A DNA stretch of 46,596 bases from Polychytrium aggregatum (lineage: Eukaryota; Chytridiomycota; Chytridiomycetes; Polychytriales): assembly GCF_025602895.1 (NCBI RefSeq), contig NW_026516427.1, forward strand, positions 1 to 46,596, given 5' to 3'. The translations under genes were made by a program, and so were the position numbers. Positions 19,510 through 30,300 of the stretch are shown here, one piece after another (position 1 is the stretch's first letter; every line of letters starts with the position of its first letter). Under the pieces are notes generated by a model, which was given only the letters and a program-made list of their open reading frames with translations, made no database searches and was not told the origin of the DNA.

Positions 19510-20985
19510 CTATCCCAGCCAGTCCCACAGCCATGATCCGCGCTTGGGCCCGCTTTCGCCAAAGGCATCGATGCTGGTGTCGCCGTCCTGCTTTGCCCGC
19601 TGTTGGCCCGGCTCCTGCCAGGTCATTGCGTGGAGGCGACCGCCAGGCACATGGACCAGGATCCCGAGGTACTCGCAGCTGTCGGTGTCGGCAAAGGACA
19701 CCCGAGACGTCGGCAGCTTCTCGAGCCAGGGGATCGTCGGGATGCGCTTGCCTGTCCTCATGTAGATGAGTTCTTTGGGGAGAGCCACGATCGAGCCGTA
19801 GCGGCCCACAAAGACCTCCTCGAGCAGCGAGCGCACCACCACGGTGGAGATGGTGTTGCAGTGGGTGCCGAGCTGGCGCATGCAATCGCACGAGCAGGAG
19901 AGCGACAGCTTGTGGAGCAGTTTTGGGCGGTACTTTTTCAGCAGCAGCAGATGCGGATCGCCGAGGCCACAGGGAAGCACCAGCTCACTGAGATCGGGGC
20001 ACGATCGCAGCAGCAGCTCAAAGAGGGCAATGTCGATGCCCTTTCTGTGGTTGGAGACGTTGAGGATGGACAGGTTTGGGCACTGCTCCACGACGGCCAG
20101 CAGACCGGCTTGGTAGACGTTGGGGTTGAATGTGTCCTGGGTACCGTGGGCCGGGGGAACAACCAAGGTCTTGAGGAGCGGGCCGCGCTCGGCGATCCAC
20201 CACCACATGGTTGAGCTCAGCTCGGGCAGGCAGTATGGCAGATGCAGGTTCTCGAGATTGGGGGCCTTGCGCAGCAGGTCCAGTATGAAGGATTCGGAAA
20301 ACTTGATGCACTTGGCCGAGACTTGGAAAGTCCGGAGCTTGGGGAAGACCAGAGACGACTCCAAGCCGGCGTCGGACATGCTCTGGAAGCTGTCGTCGAC
20401 GGCGGAAAGCAGCAGGAACTCGAGCGAGTTGGAGCAGTGCGACAGGAGCTGCTTGACCAGTGTCCAGGAATTGAATCGGGACTTGAGCGGCTCTTCGTCG
20501 GCGATCTGGTTGATGTGGAGTACCTTGATGAAGCGGGCATAGCCGCTGTTGGAGACGGACCCAGGGACAGAGAAGTTGGAGAGGGTGCGCAGGACGCTTT
20601 CGAGGCAGACGTGCGAGAGGTAGCCGATAAAGCGCAGATCCCGGTAGAGTTCCTGCGACGCAGCCATATGCCACTGGCGGGAAACCACCATGCAGGTCAC
20701 AAGCATCTGGTTGCGCTCGTGCCTCGATCCCGAGAGATAGGACAGGATGTGGGCAAGAACGGCGGTGGGAAACTTGTAGGACTTGAACGGAATCGAGGAG
20801 CGGTCGATGGGCTGGACCAGGCCCACAGGGACGGCGGATTTCCTTGCATTTGGCCTGGACGAAGGCTGCTGTGGCTCATGCGGGGCGCTGTGCTTGGGAA
20901 GCAAATGCTGGTTGTGGTAGAGAGTGTGGGGGTCGGTATACTTCCAGGGGAAGCGGACCTCGGGCTTTGTCGAGACGAGACTCAT
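19510..20985 (-). CDS. F-box protein with leucine-rich-repeat-like C-terminus
   Basis: An intronless frame of 491 codons. After a basic Pro/Ser-rich leader of about 68 residues, the F-box-like segment FPTAVLAHILSYLSGSRHERNQML..CMVVSRQW (about 72-105) precedes ELYRDLRFIG, the usual start of fungal F-box/LRR proteins. The rest shows repeating Leu-rich units (LLRKAPNLENLHLPYC, LLAVVEQCPNLSILNVS, LLRSCPDLSELVLP) typical of LRR or RNI-like folds. F-box proteins recruit substrates to SCF ubiquitin ligases through Skp1; the substrate here is unknown. The tail is polar with no motif. It is divergently arranged with the FKBP gene. Confidence 0.8.
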   Translation of the reverse strand: MSLVSTKPEVRFPWKYTDPHTLYHNQHLLPKHSAPHEPQQPSSRPNARKSAVPVGLVQPIDRSSIPFKSYKFPTAVLAHILSYLSGSRHERNQMLVTCMVVSRQWHMAASQELYRDLRFIGYLSHVCLESVLRTLSNFSVPGSVSNSGYARFIKVLHINQIADEEPLKSRFNSWTLVKQLLSHCSNSLEFLLLSAVDDSFQSMSDAGLESSLVFPKLRTFQVSAKCIKFSESFILDLLRKAPNLENLHLPYCLPELSSTMWWWIAERGPLLKTLVVPPAHGTQDTFNPNVYQAGLLAVVEQCPNLSILNVSNHRKGIDIALFELLLRSCPDLSELVLPCGLGDPHLLLLKKYRPKLLHKLSLSCSCDCMRQLGTHCNTISTVVVRSLLEEVFVGRYGSIVALPKELIYMRTGKRIPTIPWLEKLPTSRVSFADTDSCEYLGILVHVPGGRLHAMTWQEPGQQRAKQDGDTSIDAFGESGPKRGSWLWDWLG

Positions 20986-21640
20986 GGCGAGCAGGACCGG
21001 GATGCTGGAGCTGGGCTGGGGGATGGCAATGCCGATGGAACGCAGAACGAAGTGCAGGAGGAAGCGCCGAGCGAAGGCCGGGGCGGAGGAGACGCTGCAA
21101 TTTCAGGGCTGCTGGAGACGACCATGAGAATCGGGCCTGGCGCGGTGGGGAAGGACAGACGCGAACTCTGGGCGCCACGACACGCCCCAGCCCACACGGG
21201 CGCAGCCCGCCCAACTGCCCAACTGCCTGAGTGGAGAGAGGCGATGGACATTCGCAGTCGGTATCGAGGGCCGATGGCCTGGGTCGCTGGTCTGGGCCGA
21301 TGGTCCGGGACGATGGTCTGGTTGATGAACGACGGGGAGTCGGTGCAGCCATGGCACAGTAATGGCAACAGTAATGGCAACAGTAATGGCAACAGTAATG
21401 GCAACAGTAATGGCACAACTACAACAACTACAACAACTACAACAACTACAACAACTACAACAGCAGCACAACCGCCCCACACATGCAGTGGCATCCGCCC
21501 CGGCTGCGTGCGCCTGCTGCGCCTTGCGCGGCGCGCCCGGCGTGGCTTGTCCCGCCGAGGCTTGTCCCGCCGAGGCTTGGCCGCTGCCGTCATCCCGCGC
21601 GTGCCGCCGCCGCCCAGATCTGCTTTTCTCTCGCAGCGCC
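20986..21640. other. Bidirectional promoter region with two minisatellites
   Basis: The 655 bp between divergent F-box and FKBP genes. Two adjacent repeats occupy the middle: about 4.5 copies of AATGGCAACAGT (21361-21416), then about five copies of ACAACAACT (21417-21463). Open frames across them encode only repeats. Confidence 0.7.
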
Positions 21641-22595
21641 ATGTCGTCCCCCTCCCGACTCATCTCCCCGTTTCGTCGTGCCTTCCACTCCTCGATCAAG
21701 AACATGGTAAGCCGCCGAGGAGCGCATGAGCGGCCGTCGTGCTCGCCCCAAGGCTGCTCGTGCTGCATCCCGCTGACCTCTCCACCTCGCTAACAGGGTG
21801 TCACCAAGACCGTTATCAAGCCTGGAGATGGCAAGACCTTCCCCGTCCCGGTACCCGTCGTCTCCACAGTCCCGCGTCGCTTTGCAGATCTGGCTTGACT
21901 GCAGATCCGAGTGCTGCAGATCCGAGTGCTGCAGATCCAAGGGCTGCAGATCCGAGTGCTGTGACGGCCCCCCTGTCTTGCTGCGGCGGTATGATCCTCC
22001 CTTTCTGCCCAAGAGCTCGGTCCCGCGGCCAATAACACGTTCGTCTGACGATTCCAGGGCAGCCGAGTCAGCATGCACTACAAGGGTACTCTGAGAGACG
22101 GCTCCGTCTTTGACTCCTCCATCGACCGCGGCAAGCCCTGTAAGTGTAGCATACAGAACCAGGGACAACACACGTTATGGGCCCGTCAGCCAGTCCGGTC
22201 GGCCTGCCAGGAGAGCTGGGCTGACTTGCGTGTCCTGATCTCGCCCTATCACAGTCGCCTGCCAGATCGGTGTCGGCCAGGTCATCCGTGGCTGGGATGA
22301 GGGTGTTCCCCAGATGAGCCTCGGCGAGACTGCCAAGCTCGAGATCACCTTCGACTATGCCTACGGCGAGAGAGGCTACCCTCCTGTAAGTACTCGCTCC
22401 CTTGTGCCACAGGGCTACAGGGTGATCCCCGAATAGCCGAGGCGGCCAAGCAACCTGCATCGTTCGGGGAAGCTTTCGTCCTCGCTGACACTCCGTTCGT
22501 CCTCGCTGACCCACTCCTTCCGGTCACGCCTCCTTCCCCAGATCCCCCCTCGCAGCGACCTGATCTTTGAGGTTACTCTTCTCTCTATCAATTAA
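21641..22595 (+). CDS. FKBP-type peptidyl-prolyl cis-trans isomerase with N-terminal extension
   Basis: Five exons fit: 21641-21706, 21797-21850, 22058-22139, 22255-22385 and 22542-22595 (128 residues), all GT-AG and in phase. From [16 protein letters not shown] onward the protein is a complete FKBP12-type domain: [49 protein letters not shown] and [12 protein letters not shown]. The VIRGW active-site strand, the FD pair and the DYAYG tyrosine are present, so it should bind FK506 or rapamycin. The first exon adds 22 residues ([20 protein letters not shown]) that are basic, hydroxylated and acid-free, like a mitochondrial presequence; cytosolic FKBP12 lacks this. Met22, at the end of exon 1, could start a cytosolic form. 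Confidence 0.92.
21901..21960. repeat. 15-bp tandem repeat inside FKBP intron 2
   Basis: Exactly four copies of GCAGATCCGAGTGCT; the third differs at two positions. It lies in the middle of the 207-bp intron. Confidence 0.95.
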
Positions 22596-22693
22596 ATGTG
22601 CTGTCTGTCTGGACCTGGTCAGACCTTGAATATACAGTGACTGGAGCAGCATCGGTTGATCGACTGCCTTCCTCCACACGCAGCCTTCGGACC

Positions 22694-23757
22694 CTAACTG
22701 ATTCCGCCGCTACGGAGCGTCTTGATGGTGACGACCCCTTTCTGGGTCTTGAGAGCAGCGCCTTTGTAGACCGCCACTCCATCCTCCCGGATCGAAAAGT
22801 GTGGCTGGCACTGCTCAAACACCTGCTTCTTGGGGTTCAGGACGGTCTCGGGCTTGACATCTGGCGAGCATGGATGAGTGACATCAGTTTCGAGCCCTCG
22901 AGACCCACGGCCTCTCGAGGATCTTGGCTCCTCTATGCACACTCCACGCAACTTTGCACTCTTGATGCGGCAGCTGCTACTGGCGTCTGTCTGTCGCTGG
23001 CTACTCACTTGGATCGCAGCTCTCCGCCCAGACTTGATCGCCTGGCTGGCTTCCGGCCGGTGGGTCGAGAACCTCGACCATGTCGTCCTTGAATCCGCAC
23101 AGCAACATGCCCTCGGACTTGATGCCCTTGAACTTGCGCGGCTTGAGGTTGCAGACAACAACCACATGCCGATCCTGGAGACAGCGAGCCATACCAATCA
23201 GTGTGCGGTATCACCCGAGCGAGATCGAACAGATTCGCTCGTAGTCTCGTGCAGCCAAGAAGCGGGATGAGCGCAATGCGATCAGCCATCCAGCCGCGGG
23301 ACATTCGGCACCCCTCCGTAAATCAAATCTGATTTCTTGCCTTGAGTTCCTGAGCACCGTAGAACTTGGTCAAGCCGCTGACGATGGTCCTGAGCCGCCT
23401 TTGAGGGCTGCTGGACGCATCTCCGTTGGAGACGGATCCATCGGGAGTCGTCGCAGCCGGTGCCGCAGTCGGTGCCGCATCTCCAACGTCAACTTGCTCC
23501 ACAAACAAACCATCGGCCTCGGGATGGACTTGGATGTCTTGAATTCGGCCGACCCGCAGCTCGATTTTGTGGATCAGATCGAGATCGCGGTCGAGATTGG
23601 CGGCGGTGGCTGCAGACGACGTGGATTGGTATCGAGTCAGCAGATCACGGCCATGGCAAGCTGGCCATCTCGTTTCAAGATAGCTTGGTGCTTTCTGGCC
23701 AAGAGATCGGCCGGGGCGCAGCGCATGCAGCTTTAGCAGTCCGAGCAGACGTCGCAT
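22694..23757 (-). CDS. EMAPII/Arc1-type tRNA-binding domain protein, probably mitochondrial
   Basis: Three exons fit: 23757-23341, 23174-23009 and 22860-22694 (249 residues). The tRNA-binding OB-fold reads [20 protein letters not shown], then [19 protein letters not shown], then [20 protein letters not shown] and LLCGF. It ends in the EMAPII-like extension [23 protein letters not shown]...[13 protein letters not shown]. Such modules hold tRNA and stimulate aminoacyl-tRNA synthetases (yeast Arc1, human AIMP1). Residues 1-50 are Arg/Leu/Ser-rich ([20 protein letters not shown]), suggesting mitochondrial import; the family is usually cytosolic. The first intron needs a GC-AG donor (AAG|GCAAGA), which restores the conserved ELKDRHVVVV junction. 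The gene is convergent with FKBP, 98 bp apart. Confidence 0.87.
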
Positions 23758-23902
23758 TGTGTGTCTGGTGATGATGAAACGCGGCGATCTGGAGCAAGAG
23801 CAGCACAGGCAACGACGCAGCGGAAATGCTTGCTCTTGACGAAGTGCTCGCGTGGTTCCTCGGTACCTAGAGGGACACTGATGAGACTATCGACTATAAT
23901 CG

Positions 23903-24019
23903 CAAGGCCGCTGCCGGCCGCGGTAAACTCGAAGCATCGTCCGAGCTGGCCTGGCATCACGATGGACCAACATATCGTTCAATTCGCCCTCAGCCTGCAA
24001 GTTCTTCGAGCTGTGTCAG
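23903..24019 (+). pseudogene. Remnant of a Sel1-repeat kinase paralogue
   Basis: Bases 23903-23951 match 33941-33989 of the Sel1 kinase gene at about 44 of 49 positions. Bases 23980-24019 match 34244-34283 at about 36 of 40. The two blocks are 28 bp apart here but 254 bp apart in the intact gene, so the remnant has an internal deletion. Homology ends abruptly at about 24020, where the DDE transposon begins. It is too short and disrupted to code. Confidence 0.8.
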
Positions 24020-25997
24020 AAAAAATCTGTTGAGGTGGCCAGGCTGTGTCAAACAAAGAGAACACTCGGCGGTGTGAACGATATTGCTTGATAGCAACCT
24101 CAACGTCCCGTCCTTTGAGCTCTTGGCGATAAGCGGCCATATAATCGCGAGATTTTCTAGCGAATCTTCTGATCATCGCCAGCTTTACCGATTCCAGCGC
24201 TTCGGGCACTGTTTTGAGATCCTGAAAGGAATACGTGCAATTGGTTCTGGCATATCGCTTTGCTACTCCCCAGAATCTCTCAATAAAGTTGAGCTCGCAA
24301 TGGAACCTTGGAACGAAAATGATGAGATGATTGTTCCTGATAATTTCCTCCTCAATGCGTGGTCGCTGGGATATGAAATCTGGCTGCGAAGCAAGCAAAT
24401 GCAATGCACAACACGGCTGGTCATCGTCTGGGACACTTTCGTCTGATGTGGGGCACTTTCGCCTCAAACCACGATGGGGCCACAGTCCCCGTTCTTCCAG
24501 TACGACCTGCATTCCTTTTGGCTCTCCCAATTCTACATGGCGACCAATCACCTGATATTTGGTTAGAGTCATTTTATAAGATACGCCCAAGCCGAGGGAG
24601 GAATCGATAGCTCACCTGCCGTCCAGCGTCAACGTCCCCCTGGGTGAACTGCATGCTTTGGAAGGCATTGTCCGGACCAAACACAGTCGATCGTAGCGGG
24701 GGCTGCTTACCACCAGGCGTCATATTCATCTTCTCGGCTCGAAGGGCGTCAATTGCCCATGCTCGATGATTGGCGGAGTTGTCGAATTGGAACAGAGCAA
24801 CACAATCGGGATGAAGGGACTCAAATACTGGAATCGCCCGCTGCACTTGCTCGAGCATGTCATCGCTCTTCCAGGAAGTTTGATAATCTGGATCAATGAT
24901 CGCAGTGGCGTCGGACGACTCATTCTTGAGGATTCCGTGACATTCACATAAAAACGCACTGACCATGACAGTTCGGCCTGCCCCTTTGGGTTTTGGCTGG
25001 CCATAGTCGCCCTCTTCGAACCATCCCCAACCAATATCGTCATTTGCGTAAAAAATACTTTCATCGTGCGAAACCAGAACAATTCTTTTCTCATCTTGGT
25101 TTCTGGGCTCTATCCCGATCTCCATGCTTGATCCTTCAAAGAACTTCATTCGCTCTTCGTAGACTTTCATCTGAGCAAGATACTGGGTGCGATCCTTGAC
25201 AACATCCTCTCGCTCATGCCCATCTACGTATTGACCCTTTTGATAGCGCCTGAATTTGAAGCCAAAGAGACGCAAAGCACGTCGTGTTGTAGATATGGTA
25301 ATGGATTTTGGAGTCTGGCGACGAGATGACTCGTTATCGGACCGAAGCTTGGGAATCAAGTGGTCGTCGATAAATTTCTTGAAGGATCTTGGGGTTCGAT
25401 TTGGATTTCGGCGAAGAAAACGGACACACTCTTCCATGACATCTTCGTCACGCAGAATCGAGAGTGTCTTTCGATGCTTGCCAGTGTTTGTCAAGGGAAG
25501 GCTCCCATGAAGGAGGAAGTGCCTTGCCATTTTGGGCTCAAGACACTGAAGTGTCTCAAGCTGCGTTTCATAAGCACGGTTTTGGCAAGTTGTTGGCAAA
25601 ACTTTGAGTCGCTCAAGGATTCTCCATCCAACTTTTTCTGGAGATAGAGGAGAACAGCCTCGTAACGGCGGGCATTGAACCTTGTCAGGGTTTCTCTTTG
25701 GACTCTGTCAGTGCGTGACTCACGAAGAATCCCTCAGAGCCTCAATACAGCTCGCTCCATGCTGTTTCTTGCGAAAATATAAACATCAGATACATGGCCA
25801 GCCGGGATATCGACAGCGTGTTGGACAGCGGAGCTCGCAGTCGAGTTGGTCTTGGGGATGACTGGGAAGTAGCTCTTGATTCCAGGTGAGGCATGCGACG
25901 CCATTGCCTCGCGACTCTCAGCACGCTTGCGTCGCTTGTTGCGCTCGGAATCTCCGATGTAAACTCGCTTCTTGATTTTTGGAGGAGTAACGCTCAT
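23979..25997 (-). pseudogene. Fungal DDE transposase (CELNFIERFWG family), N-terminally disrupted
   Basis: The main body is 25599-24616 joined to 24551-23979 by a clean GT-AG intron (518 residues). It shows REDVVKDRTQYL, the first catalytic block VLVSHDESIFYANDD, the second FQFDNSANHRAWAIDAL, and the third FHCELNFIERFWGVAKRYAR. It ends RRFARKSRDYMAAYRQEL. Upstream, family-like sequence continues in another frame (RRYEAVLLYLQKKLDGES at about 25660; KKRVYIGDSERNKRRKRAE at about 25940). It is broken by an in-frame TGA at 25734-25736 and a frameshift near 25600. The last dozen residues are read from the Sel1-kinase remnant, showing that the element inserted there. Non-autonomous as it stands; hidden introns could explain part of the breakage. 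Confidence 0.78.
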
Positions 25998-27398
25998 CGA
26001 GGAGGGGGGGAACTGGGTCGAAAGGGACCTGAGCGACGAATGCTACTGTCTGAGGAGGTTCGCAAAGGGCTTGTGGGTGAGAAGCACATGGGAATGGCTG
26101 TTGGGATATAGCCAGATGCTGACCCTCGGGCAGCGAGTGAGTCGCCTGGGTGCTCAATACGCCGGCCACATCGGTCGAGTCGGGGTGGAGAGAATCTGGG
26201 TCGTCAGCAACCCTATCGTCTGGGCCGGGGTTGGCAGTTGTCCCAGGGCAGTCTGGGCTGCTGGCAACTCGTGCGAGGCGAGCAAGATTCGCAAGCTCAG
26301 CCCTCCTCTGGGTTGCCTTGGCCGTTTTGAGTTGATATAACTCAAACAAAAATGAATTTAACCCAACCAAACTCCGTGAGCAAATAGCGAGACCAATTTC
26401 CGACAGATTTACGGAGTTTGAGGTTCACATGAGAAAAATTGAAGAAGTTATTGGAGATGGGCCAAGGGCACAAACTGTCAACGTGTCAGTGCTAGGCTCC
26501 ATATTTCACATGAAAATCGTATGAATGATCATTCAATTGGCCTCGATTTTCAGTCCTCCTTACGTGGCTTGAAGCTTGTCATTAACAGAGGCAGAGGGCC
26601 ACTTCCTTGCCTCACACGACCTATCGCATAGTAGTGTCCTCCTATTTATGCACGAGCCCTCTTGACATTTGTTTTAGCCCCCTTTGTTCTTTCTTCCCTT
26701 GTCTCTGAAAGAGGGGACACGAATGTATTTGGTAAACTGAGGCTTGCACAGCTACTAAAATAGGACGTAATCTCTCTTCGACGGGCAAGCCCACAATCGA
26801 ATTATGCTTGAAACAAAGGAATAACACTGCCCCTGTCTCCGTGTCTGTCTCGTCACGGTCCCTTACGCCAGGCAAGCCCAGCCAGATTTAGTATTGGCTT
26901 CATTGGGGAGTCGCACATCCACTATGAAAAAAAAGCTGACGTGTAAATTACGCGTTGGCCAATACTTCCCTCGCAAATCCCCCACCGGACTCAGCATAAC
27001 AAGGAAAAACACGTCTTCTCGCGTTTTGTTTTGCCTTGGGGGTCGCGTCTGGCCACTGAAGCGACCGCGACGGGCTCGGGTCACCCGCATTTCTCCTTGT
27101 TCGTCCAGGTTGCTGGCTCCCTGGGTGTCCCCGAACCCGCACTGCCACATCCCGTGGAGCCCTCGGCCAATGGGCTGCTTCCGTTCACGTGACATGGCAT
27201 CCGAGTCATCCCGGCTTTTCACTGTCTTCCGCGACTCGTTCACTGTCCATGACCCCCGGCTGCTTTCCTGACTCATCTGTGTTCATGGGTCATCAGAGCC
27301 TTCGGACTTGGACAAAAACCGGGCATTTCCGCCCCCAGTTGCTTCGTCAATCTCCTCTTGATCCTTTCTCCCCTCGACCTTCTCATCCGACTCTAATC
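25998..27398. other. Transposon-flanking sequence without a firm gene
   Basis: A 150-codon minus-strand frame (26370-25918) overlaps the broken transposase N-terminus and may be part of the same element; I do not recognise it. A 10-bp inverted repeat, CAAACTCCGT at 26368-26377 and its complement at 26411-26420, encloses 33 bases. Sequence from about 26420 to 27398 is AT-richer than the housekeeping regions. Its end is probably the 5' region of the Tnp2-like gene. Confidence 0.45.
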
Positions 27399-30300
27399 AT
27401 GAGTTCAGCCGCTCAACCATCTGGGCACGATCACCCAAGGCATACTCCATATCCAATATCATCGACCAGGGTACCATCCTCGATAAATAGGGCTCACGAT
27501 GGGCTTCCCAAGAACAGATCCATCTGTCGTTGTCGCAAGTGTAGCACCGATTCGCAAGGCTTCAGGATTGTCTCCAGAACGACCTACTACGACCACTTCT
27601 ATCGCTATGGCTTTCCACCTGGAGTCCCCCCTGTTCACATGTACTCGCTCAAAGATCCTCAAGAAAACACACCTGGCCATCTTTCTTCGTTCCCTCACCG
27701 TCCTATTACAAGCATATGCGAAAATAACCCCAATTTGCGAACTTCGCCGACATTTCATCCCCCAGTGTTGGTGGTAGATGAACTGCGACCACATGGGATA
27801 ACATCGCAGCGACCTTCATTGGGTAAGACTGAGCACCTGATATCACATTCTCGCTAAATTTTTGTGTGCGTCACGGTTTCAGTCTTGAGCAATAATCAGT
27901 GATCTGTGCTTGGACGCTGCCAGAGCTCACTACGAAATGACCAATACACTCTCGATTTGTCCGACTTTGTTTCTTCATCCTTGGCCTGGCCCAAAGGCTC
28001 ACCCCGCGCATTTGAGCACGAGAGCATGGATATCCAAACAGGAGCATCTATTCAGCAATGCACCCAAGACAACGAAGGCCCTGCTCCAGCTCAATTTGAA
28101 CGCTGCCCTTCGTGGTCGCCAAGCATGTGGGCATCGCGGGACTCTGAAGAAGCGTCCATGTACTACGAAGACTCTGAAGACTCTTCGATAGACTCAGAAG
28201 ACACCACTTCAAGCTCACCGAGAGAATTCGATGACATTTCGGGTGAGATATCAACGTCACCCAGCCTGATCGTATCGTCGAATCTTCCTGGTCTTGCTTC
28301 AGAGTCCGGTTGACTCATATAAATGCCACGGTTCACCTTCCAGGACAGTATCCGGATAGCTTCCTCGGCCACTTTCGACTGCTTGAAATGAATGAAGATG
28401 ATGAAGAAACTGGTGACGAAGAGCCCCGCATATCAGATGGTGAGTCAAATTCAAAGGACAGATAGCAATCCGATGTAGCATCCGAATTGATGTATTCACC
28501 CGCGGCTTTCCCCCAGATATCCCGCCCTTCTATTCGCAGCTGGTCAAGGTGTTGACCGAGTGCAATGTTACCGACAAAGCCATCAAATCTGTCCTTAATC
28601 ATTGCAACAAATTCCAAGGATTGTCATTACCAGCTGCACCCAGTCTGTACAAGATCCAAAAGATCATTTGTTGCGAGTGGAACGAGTATCTTCAGAGGCT
28701 TCCCTGCTGCCCAAACAGCTGCATGGGATTCGACATCAATGATAACCAGAGTCGAATATGCACGTTTTGTGGAGAGGATGCTTATGCGACGGTGAACGAA
28801 AAACTTCTGAATGGCGGCATTCAACCACAACTGAGGCCGATTCAGACCTACAAGTATTTCGATTTTGTTCAGATACTTCAGACACTCTACCGAAATCCAA
28901 CTATGGCAGAGTTGATGATGTACAGAGCAAACAGAGCGAGCGAACCAGGTACTTTCCACCCGTATTATTTCCCAATACTATATTGCTATATGGTGCTCTG
29001 AACTCACCAAATCTGAATCTTCAGGCATCATGAACGACATATTCGATGCCGAATATTACCAGCACCTTTGTAGTCGCTCAATGTTCCAGCAGCCCACCGA
29101 CGTTGCTCTCGGGCTGCATTTTGATGTCTTCAATATCAATCAGAGGTACGCCCGCTCTCTGTTTCAAAATCAGATTATAACCACAGCTGACCTTTGTATC
29201 TGGTGTAGGCAAAGCCATCAATCGTGGGGCTTCATCTTGATCAACTTCAATCTTCCACCTGCTCTGCGCTACAAAAAGGAAAATCTCATTACGGTCTTGC
29301 TTACGCCTGGTCCACGATCGCCTCGTGACTTTGATACATTTTTGAAGCCGTTTTTCGAAGATATGAAGAGACTTGAGACCGGTGCGTAAGCCCCTCTGGT
29401 GTGGATCACTTGGTCACTCCACATAATCCTCGCGAGAGCACGCTGCTGACGGAGCAATGTCTCTCGCTCCCAGGTGTTGAGGCGATAAGGGTCGACAAAA
29501 ATGGCGTGGAACATTCTTTCACTCTCCGAGGTCACTTGCTGTACTGCCAGAGTGACATGCCCGGATCCAACAAATTCGGTAAATTTTCTGGGCACACCGC
29601 CACGAAGGGCTGTCGTCTCTGCGAAATAACGGCCACGAGGGCCGGGGGTGCCATGTGCTTCTATGAGCGTGACACTCCCAGTCCATACCGCACCGAAGAG
29701 AGTCTGAACAGAATATGGGAGGCCATCGATCAAGACGGCATGCCCCGAAACGGTACGTTAACGAGACGAGTCAGGGCGTTGTTTTCGACTCCGATGTTAA
29801 CATTAACTATGTTGATCAGGGATCGTGGGGCGACCAGGTGTAACTCAACTTGAGTCCATCGAGCTCAGCTTCTGTCTTCCTCTCGATCTGATGCATGTGA
29901 TCTCGAACATTGGTCCACTCATGATGGAGATTTGGAATGGAACGCGGAAGGCTCCCTCATCCTCAAGTTTGGACCAAAAGATCACGTCCAAGTGCCTGAA
30001 AAAGATCGGAAGATGGATCAGCGAAGGCAGGATTCAGATTCCAACAGGCTTTGGTGCCTCTTGTCGGGACCCTGTCTCATACAAAAGCTTCAAAACCGAA
30101 GAATGGAAGAATTGGATTATCATGTACTCCCTACCTCTGCTCAATGCGGCGGGCTTTCCACTAGAACACTTGTAAGCTCTTGATATTGTACCCTGCTCGA
30201 ACCGGGGCCCGTCCTACGGTCGATGAGATACTTGATTCGAATTGATCCTAACAGTGATGCTATTGTGCCTAGATTGGGATGGAGGCGCTTTGTCTATGCC

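Noticed and set aside
26368..26420. 10-bp inverted repeat as a transposon end pair
   Set aside because: The arms are only 33 bases apart and enclose no gene; at most a hairpin.
30180..30215. tRNA-like T-loop sequence (CTCGAACCGGGGC)
   Set aside because: No acceptor stem or anticodon arm can be folded around it; it lies in a transposase intron region.
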